Below, piece by piece: positions 16,945 through 24,794 of a stretch of 27,799 nucleotides of DNA (its first letter is position 1; every line of letters begins with the position of its first letter). The DNA is from Bacillota bacterium (GTDB lineage Bacteria; Bacillota; Negativicutes; Sporomusales; Sporomusaceae), in the NCBI GenBank assembly GCA_023388195.1, contig JAEWGR010000134.1, positions 1-27,799 on the forward strand, given 5' to 3'. A program made the translations under genes and the position numbers. Under the pieces are notes generated by a model. It was not told the origin of the DNA and ran no database searches. It saw only the letters and a list, made by a program, of their open reading frames with translations.

Positions 16945-18565
16945 GCTGTCCGTCCTCCCTCTCTTCCTGACAAAATTCCCGCAATTTTTTCTTATCCACT
17001 TTACCGACATTAGTAAAAGGAAAGCAGTCGACGAGTTCAATCTGATCAGGGATTTTATAGGGGGCAACACCCAAATCATGCAAAAATTTACTAATATCGG
17101 CGGCGGTGATTGTGTCATCCCCGGTAATTAAAAAAGCGCAGGTTCGCTCCCCCAGATTTTTATCAGGTAGGCCCAGGACCGCCGCATCTTTTATACTTTT
17201 GTGCCGGCGGAGATAGGTCTCAATCTCTGCGGGAACTACATTCTCGCCGGCCCGGTTGATTTGTTCTTTTATCCGTCCGGCCAGTTGAATGTTGCCTTCC
17301 GGCGTAATTCTGGCCCTGTCGCCGGTGCAGAAAAAGCCGTCTGCGGTAAAGCACTGCCGGTTCAGCTCCGGCGCCCGGTAGTAGCCGAGAAAGGTATACG
17401 GTCCGCGCTGAATGAGTTCGCCAAATTCACCAGCCGGCACTTCCTTGCCGTTTTCGTCCACGATTTTCACTTCATCTGCTTCCGAAACCGGCCGGCCCTG
17501 ACAACTGCAAACAATATCCTCCGGGTCATCAAGTGCGGTAAAACAGGTAACCCCCTCGCCCAAGCCGTAACCTTGCTGCAGCTTGCAACCCAGCCTGTCA
17601 ATCAGTTGCCTGGCAACCTCCAGCTCCAGTTTGGCCGCTCCCACTAACACTACCGCCAAACTGGCAGCATTCACCGTTTCATCCCACGCCAGCGCGTCCA
17701 GCCAGAGATTGGCGATGGCCGGAACAATAGCCGTAATCGTCACTTTTTCCTGCCCGATCAGCGGGAAAGCCTCCTCATAGCTGGCTGTTTTGCTTAGTAC
17801 GACTGTACCGCCGGCTAACAGTGTGCCGAGTACGCCGGGGCAGCAAAGCGGATAATCATGGGCAATCGACAACACCGCCAGATAAACGCTTGCCGCCGTC
17901 ACGCCGCAGCGTTTGGCCGATGCTTTGGCATTATAGGCATAGGCGGCATGGATTTTGGGAATCAGCTTGGGTGTTCCCGTTGTTCCGCCTGACAGCAGGA
18001 AGAGGGCCGTATCTGTATAGGAGGGCGGCTGGCCCAAGGCTAGGGGCGGCCCGGTAAGAGCGGCCAGATCAACATTGCCGTTCTGCCGTCCTGCCCCTTC
18101 TGTCAGCGTGTATCGGAGCGAAGGGTGCTTTTGTCTTAAGCGTGCTGCCGTTTCTTCATAATGAAAACCAAGAAAATCTGTGGGTATGACATAGGCCACC
18201 GGCTCGGCCAGCCTGAAAATCGCATCCAGTTCCGCCTCCCGGTGGGAGGGCAAAGCCAGGATAGGCCGCGCGCCGATGCGAAACAGGGCAAAGCAAAGGG
18301 TAAGGAAAGAAATGCAATTGGGGAGCTGGACAACAATATTGTCGTTCCTGCCAAGCCCCAGGGCGGCCAGACCGGCGGCCAGCCTGTCCGCCGCCGCGTC
18401 CAGTTCCGCATAAGTAAGCCTGCGGTCACCGTCAATAACCGCAACCTTATGCTGATACTTTCCGGCCACTAATTTTAACTGCTCGCCCAGGGTTAACGGT
18501 TCCCAATAACCAAGTTGTTCATATTTGCCGGCAACCTCAGCCAACTCTGCCTGGTTTATTAGCAA
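16937..18565 (-). CDS. Aryl-acid AMP ligase (DhbE/EntE/YbtE family) for an unusual aryl acid
   Basis: 542 aa, family length. It adenylates an aryl acid and loads it on the ArCP of the adjacent NRPS. Visible: LSGGTTGTPKLIP (residues 191-203), LAGRIKEQINRAGENV, and the C-terminal GKVDKKKL with catalytic Lys. In DhbE the pocket motif is HNYPLSS; here it is HDYPLCC (236-242), so the Asn that contacts the 2-hydroxyl is Asp237, and Cys242 replaces the Ser used for 2,3-dihydroxybenzoate. The DhbE motif QVFGMAEG reads QGYGLGEG (331-338), with two residues changed to Gly. These changes suggest a larger substrate than salicylate; with menFDHBE and a MenI homologue upstream, DHNA or its methyl ether is my inference. 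The start codon is TTG, with GAGGAGGGG 5 bases upstream. It overlaps the previous stop by 7 bases and the next start by 8. Confidence 0.92.
   Translation of the reverse strand: MLINQAELAEVAGKYEQLGYWEPLTLGEQLKLVAGKYQHKVAVIDGDRRLTYAELDAAADRLAAGLAALGLGRNDNIVVQLPNCISFLTLCFALFRIGARPILALPSHREAELDAIFRLAEPVAYVIPTDFLGFHYEETAARLRQKHPSLRYTLTEGAGRQNGNVDLAALTGPPLALGQPPSYTDTALFLLSGGTTGTPKLIPKIHAAYAYNAKASAKRCGVTAASVYLAVLSIAHDYPLCCPGVLGTLLAGGTVVLSKTASYEEAFPLIGQEKVTITAIVPAIANLWLDALAWDETVNAASLAVVLVGAAKLELEVARQLIDRLGCKLQQGYGLGEGVTCFTALDDPEDIVCSCQGRPVSEADEVKIVDENGKEVPAGEFGELIQRGPYTFLGYYRAPELNRQCFTADGFFCTGDRARITPEGNIQLAGRIKEQINRAGENVVPAEIETYLRRHKSIKDAAVLGLPDKNLGERTCAFLITGDDTITAADISKFLHDLGVAPYKIPDQIELVDCFPFTNVGKVDKKKLREFCQEEREDGQHD
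16953..16960 (-). promoter_or_regulatory. Ribosome binding site deciding the NRPS start at 16944
   Basis: AGGGAGGA on the minus strand, 8 bases before the ATG at 16944 and inside the 3' end of the AMP-ligase gene. It decides against a start further upstream at 17118. Confidence 0.75.
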
Positions 18566-19590
18566 ATCATCCCCTCCTCATATTTCTTGGTCAGTTCCAG
18601 GACATATTCATCTGCAGGCAATTTATATTTTCTTTTAAGCACTAACCCGTTTTGGCTGAAAAGACGGTTAAACTCTGCTTCGGTGCGCTCTTTGCCGCCG
18701 CACATTGACCAAATATATAAATCACTCATATATAACTGCACGGAGTCGTCACTGTCTAATGTATTGGGCAACACCTTCTCTATCACCAGCAGGGTGGAAT
18801 TCGCCGACATGGCATGGCACGTATTTGTTAAAATTTTACTCGCCTTACTATCCTCCCAGTCATGCAGTATACGCGACAAGATAAACAGATCGGCTTTGGC
18901 ATTGATCTTCTCGAAAAAATTCCCCTCGGCAAACTTACATCTTTCACTCAGGTTATACATATGCAGATTGTTCCGGGCCTCATTTTTTACATGTTTCAGA
19001 TCTAAGATCAAACCGTCAGCATTAGGGTAAAATCCCAAAAACCTGGCGATATTGTCACCGGCACCACCGCCGATATCAACAATCGTACGCACAGCGGTGA
19101 TACTTGTTTGCTCCTTGAAGTACGGCAGTAAATCCAAATTTCTGGTTGAATTTCGCATCATGGCATTAAACGTGGCAAATTTCCTGTCATCTTCCTGCTG
19201 AGCTTCAAAAAACGGTTTTTTTTCTATGAGCAGGCAGGGTAAAGTACGAAGTTTTATGGCCTCATACATTTTGGACCAGCACCCCATGCATTCCCGGCCG
19301 CAGAATAACACCAAGCCTTGCAGGGAATTGTGCGCATCCTTTGCTAGCCTGGCCCCTAAGGGGGTGAGAGAAAAATGTCCTTTTTCTTCCTGCAGCAATC
19401 GTAACCCGACCAAAGGTCTCAATAACCGGTACAGCATTTCTTCTTCCACAGCCGTTTCCTTGCTTAATGCCGTCAAATTCATTTTTTCTTGATATAAATA
19501 ATCAAATAACTTCAGTTCACAAGCCGTATACAGCAAATAGGTGGAAAACCCCTGGATCATCGACATGATCATGCGCTCCTGCGTATCCAT
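18559..19590 (-). CDS. SAM-dependent O-methyltransferase (Methyltransf_2 type)
   Basis: 343 aa from the ATG at 19590, which has GAGGAGG 5 bases upstream; a longer reading to 19641 overlaps the preceding thioesterase gene and lacks such a site. The N-terminal ~100 residues look like the helical/winged-helix dimerisation domain of small-molecule O-methyltransferases (TACELKLFDYL, LYRLLRPLVGLRLLQ). The catalytic domain has SAM motif VDIGGGAGDN (171-180), the acidic LDLKHV, GNFFE, and the catalytic-base signature ILHDWEDSKA with His243. Members methylate phenolic or quinol hydroxyls. Placed between the DHNA-CoA thioesterase gene and the aryl-AMP ligase, it probably methylates the aryl cap, for example the 4-hydroxyl of DHNA, leaving the 1-hydroxyl next to the carboxylate free for metal binding. 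This substrate is inferred. The gene's end overlaps the next start. Confidence 0.88.
   Translation of the reverse strand: MDTQERMIMSMIQGFSTYLLYTACELKLFDYLYQEKMNLTALSKETAVEEEMLYRLLRPLVGLRLLQEEKGHFSLTPLGARLAKDAHNSLQGLVLFCGRECMGCWSKMYEAIKLRTLPCLLIEKKPFFEAQQEDDRKFATFNAMMRNSTRNLDLLPYFKEQTSITAVRTIVDIGGGAGDNIARFLGFYPNADGLILDLKHVKNEARNNLHMYNLSERCKFAEGNFFEKINAKADLFILSRILHDWEDSKASKILTNTCHAMSANSTLLVIEKVLPNTLDSDDSVQLYMSDLYIWSMCGGKERTEAEFNRLFSQNGLVLKRKYKLPADEYVLELTKKYEEGMIC
18571..18579 (-). promoter_or_regulatory. Ribosome binding site of the TTG-started AMP ligase
   Basis: GAGGAGGGG on the minus strand, 5 bases before the TTG at 18565. An ATG lies between them (18570-18568) but reads ATG-ATT-TGC-TAA in the frame of the upstream methyltransferase, so the TTG is the functional start. 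Confidence 0.75.
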
Positions 19591-19595
19591 GACGG

Positions 19596-19602
19596 CCTCC
19601 TC
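19596..19602 (-). promoter_or_regulatory. Ribosome binding site deciding the O-methyltransferase start
   Basis: GAGGAGG on the minus strand, 5 bases before the ATG at 19590. It lies in the 28-base gap after the thioesterase stop. Confidence 0.7.
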
Positions 19603-19618
19603 TACTTTTTCGTTATCT

Positions 19619-19990
19619 TTATTTAATGGTAACGATGGCATTGGTAATAGTTACCTGCGCAATCAAGATGTTAGTTTCATCCATCATTTCCATACACCAG
19701 ACATGACAGCTACGGCCCTCATGCAGCAAGCGCCCCTTAGCGATAAGACAGCCTGCTGCTTTTTTGGGTTTCAGATGATGGGCCGTTACGGTTTGGCCCA
19801 CCGCGGCCTGATCTGGCTTGATTTTTGCTTTTGAAGCATAACCGGCGACAGTTTCCCCAAAAGCAATAGTAGCCCCGCCATGCAGATAACCAAAGGGCTG
19901 ACTGTGAAACTGGGTTATATTCATTTTCGCTTCCACTTTATCGCCCGTTATCTGCAGGTATTCAATATCCAGGCTGTCGATCAAATTCAT
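19619..19990 (-). CDS. menI: Hotdog-fold thioesterase, probable DHNA-CoA hydrolase (MenI/YdiI-like)
   Basis: 123 aa, a single hotdog domain. The active-site region reads QPFGYLHGGATIAFGETVA (residues 31-49), nearly matching E. coli YdiI (MenI), with the catalytic Glu at position 46. The downstream GRSCHVWCMEMMDE segment also matches. YdiI hydrolyses 1,4-dihydroxy-2-naphthoyl-CoA to DHNA, the step after MenB. The gene directly follows menE (18-base gap), in the place where Bacillus-type men operons carry menC. It precedes the O-methyltransferase and aryl-AMP ligase by short gaps. A free naphthoic acid is exactly what an AMP ligase needs as substrate, so this enzyme links the men genes to the NRPS. 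A broader PaaI-like thioesterase acting on other acyl-CoAs is the alternative. Confidence 0.85.
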   Translation of the reverse strand: MNLIDSLDIEYLQITGDKVEAKMNITQFHSQPFGYLHGGATIAFGETVAGYASKAKIKPDQAAVGQTVTAHHLKPKKAAGCLIAKGRLLHEGRSCHVWCMEMMDETNILIAQVTITNAIVTIK

Positions 19991-20008
19991 ACTTTCTTCC
20001 TCTGCCGC

Positions 20009-21379
20009 TTAGAAAAATTCTGTTTGATGCGCATCGCCAACCGCTCCCGCTAAATCCCTCTTTGCTATTTTACCAACGGCATTTTTGGGCAGTTCAGCCA
20101 GCTGGATGATTTTTTTCGGGAGCTTATACTTTGCCAGCTTCCGGGAAAGATGGCTGAATATTGCCGCTGCCGGCAAAGCCGAAACCACATATAGCGCAGG
20201 AACCTGCCCCCATTTTTCGTCTTGGTGGGCGACAACGGCGCATTCAACTATGCCGGGAAGCTCATACAGCACATTTTCTATCTCTTGGGGATAAATGTTT
20301 TCGCCCCCCGAGATGATGATGTTTTGCCGGCGGTCCAGAATATAGAGAAAACCATCCTCATCTATATACCCCACATCCTCTGTATTGAAATAACCGGAAA
20401 TATTCTCCTGACCGATATAGCCGTCCATTAACATCGGACTTTTAATCAAAATCTCCCCGCAGCCTGTTTCGTCCGGCTTCTGAATGCTGAACTGCACACC
20501 CGCAAGCGGCAGGCCAACCGCATTAAGCTTGTCCCGATGGGCCAATACAGAAAACGTGGCTGACTGGCTGGTTGTTTCTGTCATACCAAAGGTTTTATAG
20601 ACCGGTATATTTTTTTTGATACAACTTTCAACAAGGCTTGCGGGCACAAACTCGCCGCCCAGCAGTACTACCCGCAAATTATGTTTTTCTATCCGGTGGA
20701 CAATTCGCTTGAGCAGGGTCGGGACAACAGACACCATATTGATGCTGCCGCCGGCAAGTAAGCTGATTACCTGCGCCTCAGTAAAACCAGGCAAAATTGT
20801 CGCCTGCGTTCCGTTGTATAAGCTGCGTAGCAAAATGGTTAACCCGCCAATATGATACATCGGTAAAACAATAAGCCAATTGTCGGCCGCCGTAATACCC
20901 AGGCTGGTTTGGGATGCCTGTACATGAGCATGAAACTGTTTCCAGCGAAGCGGGACGGATTTAAACGCACCGGTTGTCGCGCTGGTGTTCATGATCACGG
21001 CGATTTGTTCTGCATCAAATTCATATTTTAATTCGAGATTGTCCGCTTGCCCCTGGCAGACCTTATAAAAGGGTATAAACCTGTCGTCCTCGGAAAAGAC
21101 AGTCTGAATATGCAGCGCCTGCAATTGCTTAGTGATTTCGTCTGCCGTTAAACGGGTGTTCAGCAGCAGCACTTCTTTGCGCAAAACCTGCAGCGCGAAA
21201 AAGAACAAAGCCATGTCGACAGAGTTATTGGCCCATAGCGCTACTCGCCGCTCATCTTGTACATAGGGATTAAGCTTTTTAGCCAACACACCAACCTGCT
21301 CGTATACGTCACGAAACGTTAGCTGATTGATAAACTTTGCCGCCGGCTTTTCAAGGTAATGTTTTTTTAACCACTCCAT
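20009..21379 (-). CDS. menE: o-Succinylbenzoate-CoA ligase
   Basis: 456 aa, family length. It activates o-succinylbenzoate with ATP and CoA. The architecture follows MenE: P-loop NTSATTGAFKSVPL (131-144), LPMYHIGGL (172-180), KTFGMTETTSQ (262-272), YFNTEDVGYIDEDGFLYILDRRQNIIISGGENIYP in the hinge region, and the C-terminal Lys in GKIAKRDL. The P-loop carries Ala134 where most family members have Gly (TSATTG rather than TSGTTG). It lies between menB and the thioesterase with 18-base gaps on both sides. Start ATG with GAGGTG 4 bases upstream. Its substrate must come from a MenC not found in this window. Confidence 0.92.
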   Translation of the reverse strand: MEWLKKHYLEKPAAKFINQLTFRDVYEQVGVLAKKLNPYVQDERRVALWANNSVDMALFFFALQVLRKEVLLLNTRLTADEITKQLQALHIQTVFSEDDRFIPFYKVCQGQADNLELKYEFDAEQIAVIMNTSATTGAFKSVPLRWKQFHAHVQASQTSLGITAADNWLIVLPMYHIGGLTILLRSLYNGTQATILPGFTEAQVISLLAGGSINMVSVVPTLLKRIVHRIEKHNLRVVLLGGEFVPASLVESCIKKNIPVYKTFGMTETTSQSATFSVLAHRDKLNAVGLPLAGVQFSIQKPDETGCGEILIKSPMLMDGYIGQENISGYFNTEDVGYIDEDGFLYILDRRQNIIISGGENIYPQEIENVLYELPGIVECAVVAHQDEKWGQVPALYVVSALPAAAIFSHLSRKLAKYKLPKKIIQLAELPKNAVGKIAKRDLAGAVGDAHQTEFF

Positions 21380-21397
21380 GTTTCACCTCGATAATGG

Positions 21398-22240
21398 TCA
21401 GGGAAATTGGGGAAACTGCTGAAAATCCGGCTGCCGTTTCTCTTTAAAAGCATTCCGGCCTTCTTTGGCCTCGTCAGTTGTATAAAACAACAAAGTGGCG
21501 TCGCCTGCCAGTTGCTGCAGGCCGGCCAGGCCGTCGGTATCGGCATTGAAGGCCGCTTTAAGAAACCGGAGGGCTGTAGGTGAATGCTGCAGGATTTCTT
21601 CGGCCCAGGCCACTGTCTCTGCTTCTAAATGCGCCAACGGGACTACCTTGTTTACCAAGCCCATATCGACCGCCTGGGCGGCCGTATATTGACGGCATAA
21701 GTACCATATTTCCCGCGCTTTTTTCTGGCCCACAATCCGGGCCAGATAACCGGCGCCATAGCCGGCGTCAAAGGAACCTACTCTGGGCCCGGTTTGCCCG
21801 AATTTCGCGGTTGCCGCCGCAATAGTAAGATCACACACCAGATGCAGCACATGGCCGCCGCCGATGGCGTAACCGTTGACCATGGCAATGACTGGTTTGG
21901 GAGTAACGCGAATTAGCCGCTGCAAATCCAAAACATTTAACCGGGGAATCTGGTCTTCCCCCACATAACCGCCATGCCCGCGCACCCGCTGATCCCCGCC
22001 GGAGCAGAAGGCTTCCCGCTCCTCGCCTTGGCCGTGATTGGCCCCTGTTAAAATAATGACGCCAATATCCGCATCCTCACGGGCGATGCTAAAAGCCGCA
22101 ATGAGTTCCATAACCGTTTGCGGGCGGAAGGCATTACGCACTTCCGGGCGGTTAATGGTGATCTTGGCAATCCTGTTATACGTTTCATAAATAATGTCGG
22201 CAAAACTATGGGGTCCTCTCTCCCAGGGAAACCTCTCCAT
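21398..22240 (-). CDS. menB: 1,4-Dihydroxy-2-naphthoyl-CoA synthase
   Basis: 280 aa, family length. A crotonase-fold enzyme that cyclises o-succinylbenzoyl-CoA to DHNA-CoA. Hallmarks: NRPEVRNAFRP near residue 30, FCSGGDQRVRG, GYAIGGGHVLHLVCDLTIAA, FGQTGPRVGSFDAGYGAGYLARIVGQKKAREIWYLCRQY, and the C-terminal EGRNAFKEKRQPDF. These are strongly conserved and separate MenB from other enoyl-CoA hydratases. FGQTGP is the form seen in the bicarbonate-using E. coli-type enzyme. A 76-base gap precedes the gene, the largest inside the men block, with AAGGATGGTG as probable ribosome binding site. In the operon it would supply DHNA-CoA for hydrolysis to the NRPS starter acid; supply to menaquinone is the alternative. 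Confidence 0.96.
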   Translation of the reverse strand: MERFPWERGPHSFADIIYETYNRIAKITINRPEVRNAFRPQTVMELIAAFSIAREDADIGVIILTGANHGQGEEREAFCSGGDQRVRGHGGYVGEDQIPRLNVLDLQRLIRVTPKPVIAMVNGYAIGGGHVLHLVCDLTIAAATAKFGQTGPRVGSFDAGYGAGYLARIVGQKKAREIWYLCRQYTAAQAVDMGLVNKVVPLAHLEAETVAWAEEILQHSPTALRFLKAAFNADTDGLAGLQQLAGDATLLFYTTDEAKEGRNAFKEKRQPDFQQFPQFP

Positions 22241-22316
22241 CTTTTCACACCATCCTTATCTTTTCTAATCTGAAAGAACCGCAGCTCTGTTTGGGGCAGG
22301 CGGCAGCCGGAAGCAG

Positions 22317-23123
22317 TCATGGTGCCGCCCAGCGCAAAAATGTTTTTACCACTGACAAAAAATCAGGTCCGTTTTCCAAATGGGTATTATGGCCGGCACC
22401 CTGGATTATTACATGCCTGACAGCAGGGTTTAATTCATTAAACTCCCGGCCGATGGCCTTGTATTTTTCATCGTTTTCGCCGCTGATATATAAGACAGGC
22501 ATTGTCAAGCCGCCTAACCGGTTTTTCAGGCAGGGAAAAGTCCCCTGCCCACTGCCAAGCAGGGTGTTAGCGAGGGCATGGGCCGCATTCCCCAGGCGCC
22601 TCGCCCGTATGGCTTGGCTGACCGCTGCCGGCAGTTTTGTCTGGGATGCAAAAATACTCAGGCCTGACCAATATTCGTCAAACCAGTCCACGCCTTTTTC
22701 CCATATGTTCCCGGCTAATTCTGCATCACATTTTCGCCGGTTGAGGCGGTTTAGCCAGCCCCACTCCCCGTAGGAGGCGCTTTCCAGAATGAGGCTTTCC
22801 AGCTCCCGGGCATAGGCCAGGGCATAAGCCAGGGCAATACGCCCGCCCATGGAATAGCCCAGAAGGGAATACCTCCGCACTGCCAGTTGGCTAAGGAGTT
22901 TGTGCAGATGCGTGACCATTACCGGCACGCGATAATAATGGCCGGACTGAGGCTTATCGCTTTCCCCGTGGCCGATAAGATCAACCAGTATCAATTGCCG
23001 GTCTGCTAATTGAAACGATTGCCAGGTGCTTTGATTCTCCGCAAAACCATGCAAACAAACAAGCGGTTTTCCCGCTCCTCGCAGCTGCACATGATAAGTG
23101 AGTCCTTCAATTCGGCAAAACAT
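22317..23123 (-). CDS. menH: SHCHC synthase, alpha/beta hydrolase of menaquinone pathway
   Basis: 268 aa. Alpha/beta-hydrolase fold with oxyanion-region LVCLHGFAENQSTW, DLIGHGESDKP (48-58), nucleophile elbow GYSMGG (Ser91), Asp218 in GENDEKY and His245 in GAGHNTHLE. MenH removes pyruvate from SEPHCHC to give 2-succinyl-6-hydroxy-2,4-cyclohexadiene-1-carboxylate. The fold alone would not fix the function, but the place between menD (8-base gap) and menB is the standard Bacillus order. Start ATG preceded by GGGGGG. Confidence 0.88.
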   Translation of the reverse strand: MFCRIEGLTYHVQLRGAGKPLVCLHGFAENQSTWQSFQLADRQLILVDLIGHGESDKPQSGHYYRVPVMVTHLHKLLSQLAVRRYSLLGYSMGGRIALAYALAYARELESLILESASYGEWGWLNRLNRRKCDAELAGNIWEKGVDWFDEYWSGLSIFASQTKLPAAVSQAIRARRLGNAAHALANTLLGSGQGTFPCLKNRLGGLTMPVLYISGENDEKYKAIGREFNELNPAVRHVIIQGAGHNTHLENGPDFLSVVKTFLRWAAP

Positions 23124-23131
23124 AGGCCCCC

Positions 23132-24781
23132 CTACATGGTTGTGTATTGATCATGCAGCCTTTTACTCAGCTCCAAATCAATTTTCAGTTCAATCACACT
23201 GATTCCGCCTGCAGCCAGGGCCTGGTGAAAGGCAGTTGAAAAATCCTCATAACCGACTGCTTCATAATAATTGAGGCCATAGAGCGTTTCCAGTCCCGAA
23301 AACTGCAAGCCGTGCCGGGTCCGGAACAAATAGTCAAATTGTTTCTCCCCGCATTGCGGCAAGTATCTGAATATCCCGCCGCCGTCATTGTTTAATAACA
23401 CAATGACCAAATTCAGGTTATGGGTTTTGCCGATGAGCAAACCGTTTAAGTCATGGTAAAAGGCTAAGTCGCCAGTCAGCAAAACCGTGGGCTTATCAGC
23501 CGTCGCCATCCCCAGCGCGGTGGACACAGTGCCGTCGATACCGTTGGTGCCGCGGTTGCATAGTATTTTGACCGCCTGCGCCCGAGCGGCAAAAAAATAA
23601 TCCACATCCCGGATCGGCATGCTATTGGCAACAGCCAGCAGACTGCCCGGCGGCAGCAGGTCCTGAAGCATTTGCACTACCTTACCTTCAAACAACCCCC
23701 TTTCATCCCGGGCCTTGTTCAGGTGGCTGCGCGCCTGCTTTTGCAGGGTTAGCCACTTGTCCAGATAGCGGGAGTCTGTGTTTTCGTCCGTAATGGCAGC
23801 GGCAAACGATTTTGCCGGCGCAACAATATATTTTTTTGTCGACAGGGCCGGATTCCGGTAGGTGAAGCTGTCAGCCACCTGCAGATATAAAGCCTCCCGC
23901 TGCAGCGCCACAAACTGCTGCAGCCGCTTGGAGACCGGCACCTGGCCAAAATGAATGATATAATCAGGCGTTAAGGCCTGTTGGACTGCATCATTTTTTA
24001 AAAAGACATCATAACTGTCGATGATAATATCGGCCGCATAATTGCGGATGTTGGCCAGGGGATCAGCCAGTACGGGCGCCTTTAATCTGGCGCCCAGCGC
24101 CAGCACGGACTCCTGGTAATCGGCATAGGCGTCACCGCCGCATAGGATCAACCCCTGCTTGTCTTTGAACATTGACTGCTCAATGGTAAAGCGGCATTCG
24201 CCGGTAAGAGATTCAAACCGTTCCTGACAACGGCCCTGCGTAAAGTCCAGCTGCTGCCAGTCGGGGATGAGCGGCTCCCGGAGCGGCACATTGATATGGG
24301 CTACCCCATAGGCACCGGTTAGAACAGAGGTGTACGCCTTTTGCATCGCCACCCGCGCATATCGGCACAGGGCAACCCGATCTTCAGGCACTGCCAGTTC
24401 TTCATAATATTTTACAAAGCCGCCAAACAGCCGGTTTTGGTCAATGGTCTGCGGCGCGCCGACCTGGCGCAATTCCGGCGGACGGTCGGCTGTCAGAACA
24501 AGCAGCGGCACCTGCGAGTAGGCGGCCTCAATGACGGCCGGCAGATAATGGGCGGCAGCGGTACCTGAAGTGCAAACCAGCACGACCGGCCGGGCGCGGG
24601 CTTTGGCAATACCAAGCGCAAAAAAGCCGGCCGAGCGCTCATCAATCTGCAAAAAGGTGGTAAAACCATGCTCGCAAAACAGCAGGGACAACGGGGTGGA
24701 CCTTGACCCCGGACTGATTACAACCTCCCGTACCCCCAATTGGTATAATTCGTCGACTAAGGCGGCCACATAATTTGTCAT
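23132..24781 (-). CDS. menD: SEPHCHC synthase (thiamine-diphosphate enzyme)
   Basis: 549 aa from the ATG at 24781, chosen because homologues begin with a short lead into SPGSRSTPL and GGGGTGAG lies 3 bases upstream. The 72-residue longer reading overlaps menF and looks non-coding. MenD condenses isochorismate with 2-oxoglutarate, releasing CO2. Hallmarks: VVISPGSRSTPLSLL (about residues 20-34), FLQIDERSAGFFALGIAKA, VCTSGTAAAHYLPAV, TADRPPELR followed by GAPQTIDQ, and in the cofactor-binding C-terminal part RGTNGIDGTVSTALGMA and TGDLAFYHDLNGLL. The diphosphate-binding region and the glutamate of the N-terminal domain appear intact, so the enzyme should be active. It commits isochorismate to the naphthoate route rather than to salicylate. 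Confidence 0.95.
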   Translation of the reverse strand: MTNYVAALVDELYQLGVREVVISPGSRSTPLSLLFCEHGFTTFLQIDERSAGFFALGIAKARARPVVLVCTSGTAAAHYLPAVIEAAYSQVPLLVLTADRPPELRQVGAPQTIDQNRLFGGFVKYYEELAVPEDRVALCRYARVAMQKAYTSVLTGAYGVAHINVPLREPLIPDWQQLDFTQGRCQERFESLTGECRFTIEQSMFKDKQGLILCGGDAYADYQESVLALGARLKAPVLADPLANIRNYAADIIIDSYDVFLKNDAVQQALTPDYIIHFGQVPVSKRLQQFVALQREALYLQVADSFTYRNPALSTKKYIVAPAKSFAAAITDENTDSRYLDKWLTLQKQARSHLNKARDERGLFEGKVVQMLQDLLPPGSLLAVANSMPIRDVDYFFAARAQAVKILCNRGTNGIDGTVSTALGMATADKPTVLLTGDLAFYHDLNGLLIGKTHNLNLVIVLLNNDGGGIFRYLPQCGEKQFDYLFRTRHGLQFSGLETLYGLNYYEAVGYEDFSTAFHQALAAGGISVIELKIDLELSKRLHDQYTTM

Positions 24782-24794
24782 ACCCTCACCCCTG

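Noticed and set aside
16945..17118. 58-residue N-terminal extension of the first NRPS
   Set aside because: It lies in the AMP-ligase gene, is non-conserved in look, and the strong ribosome binding site points to the ATG at 16944.
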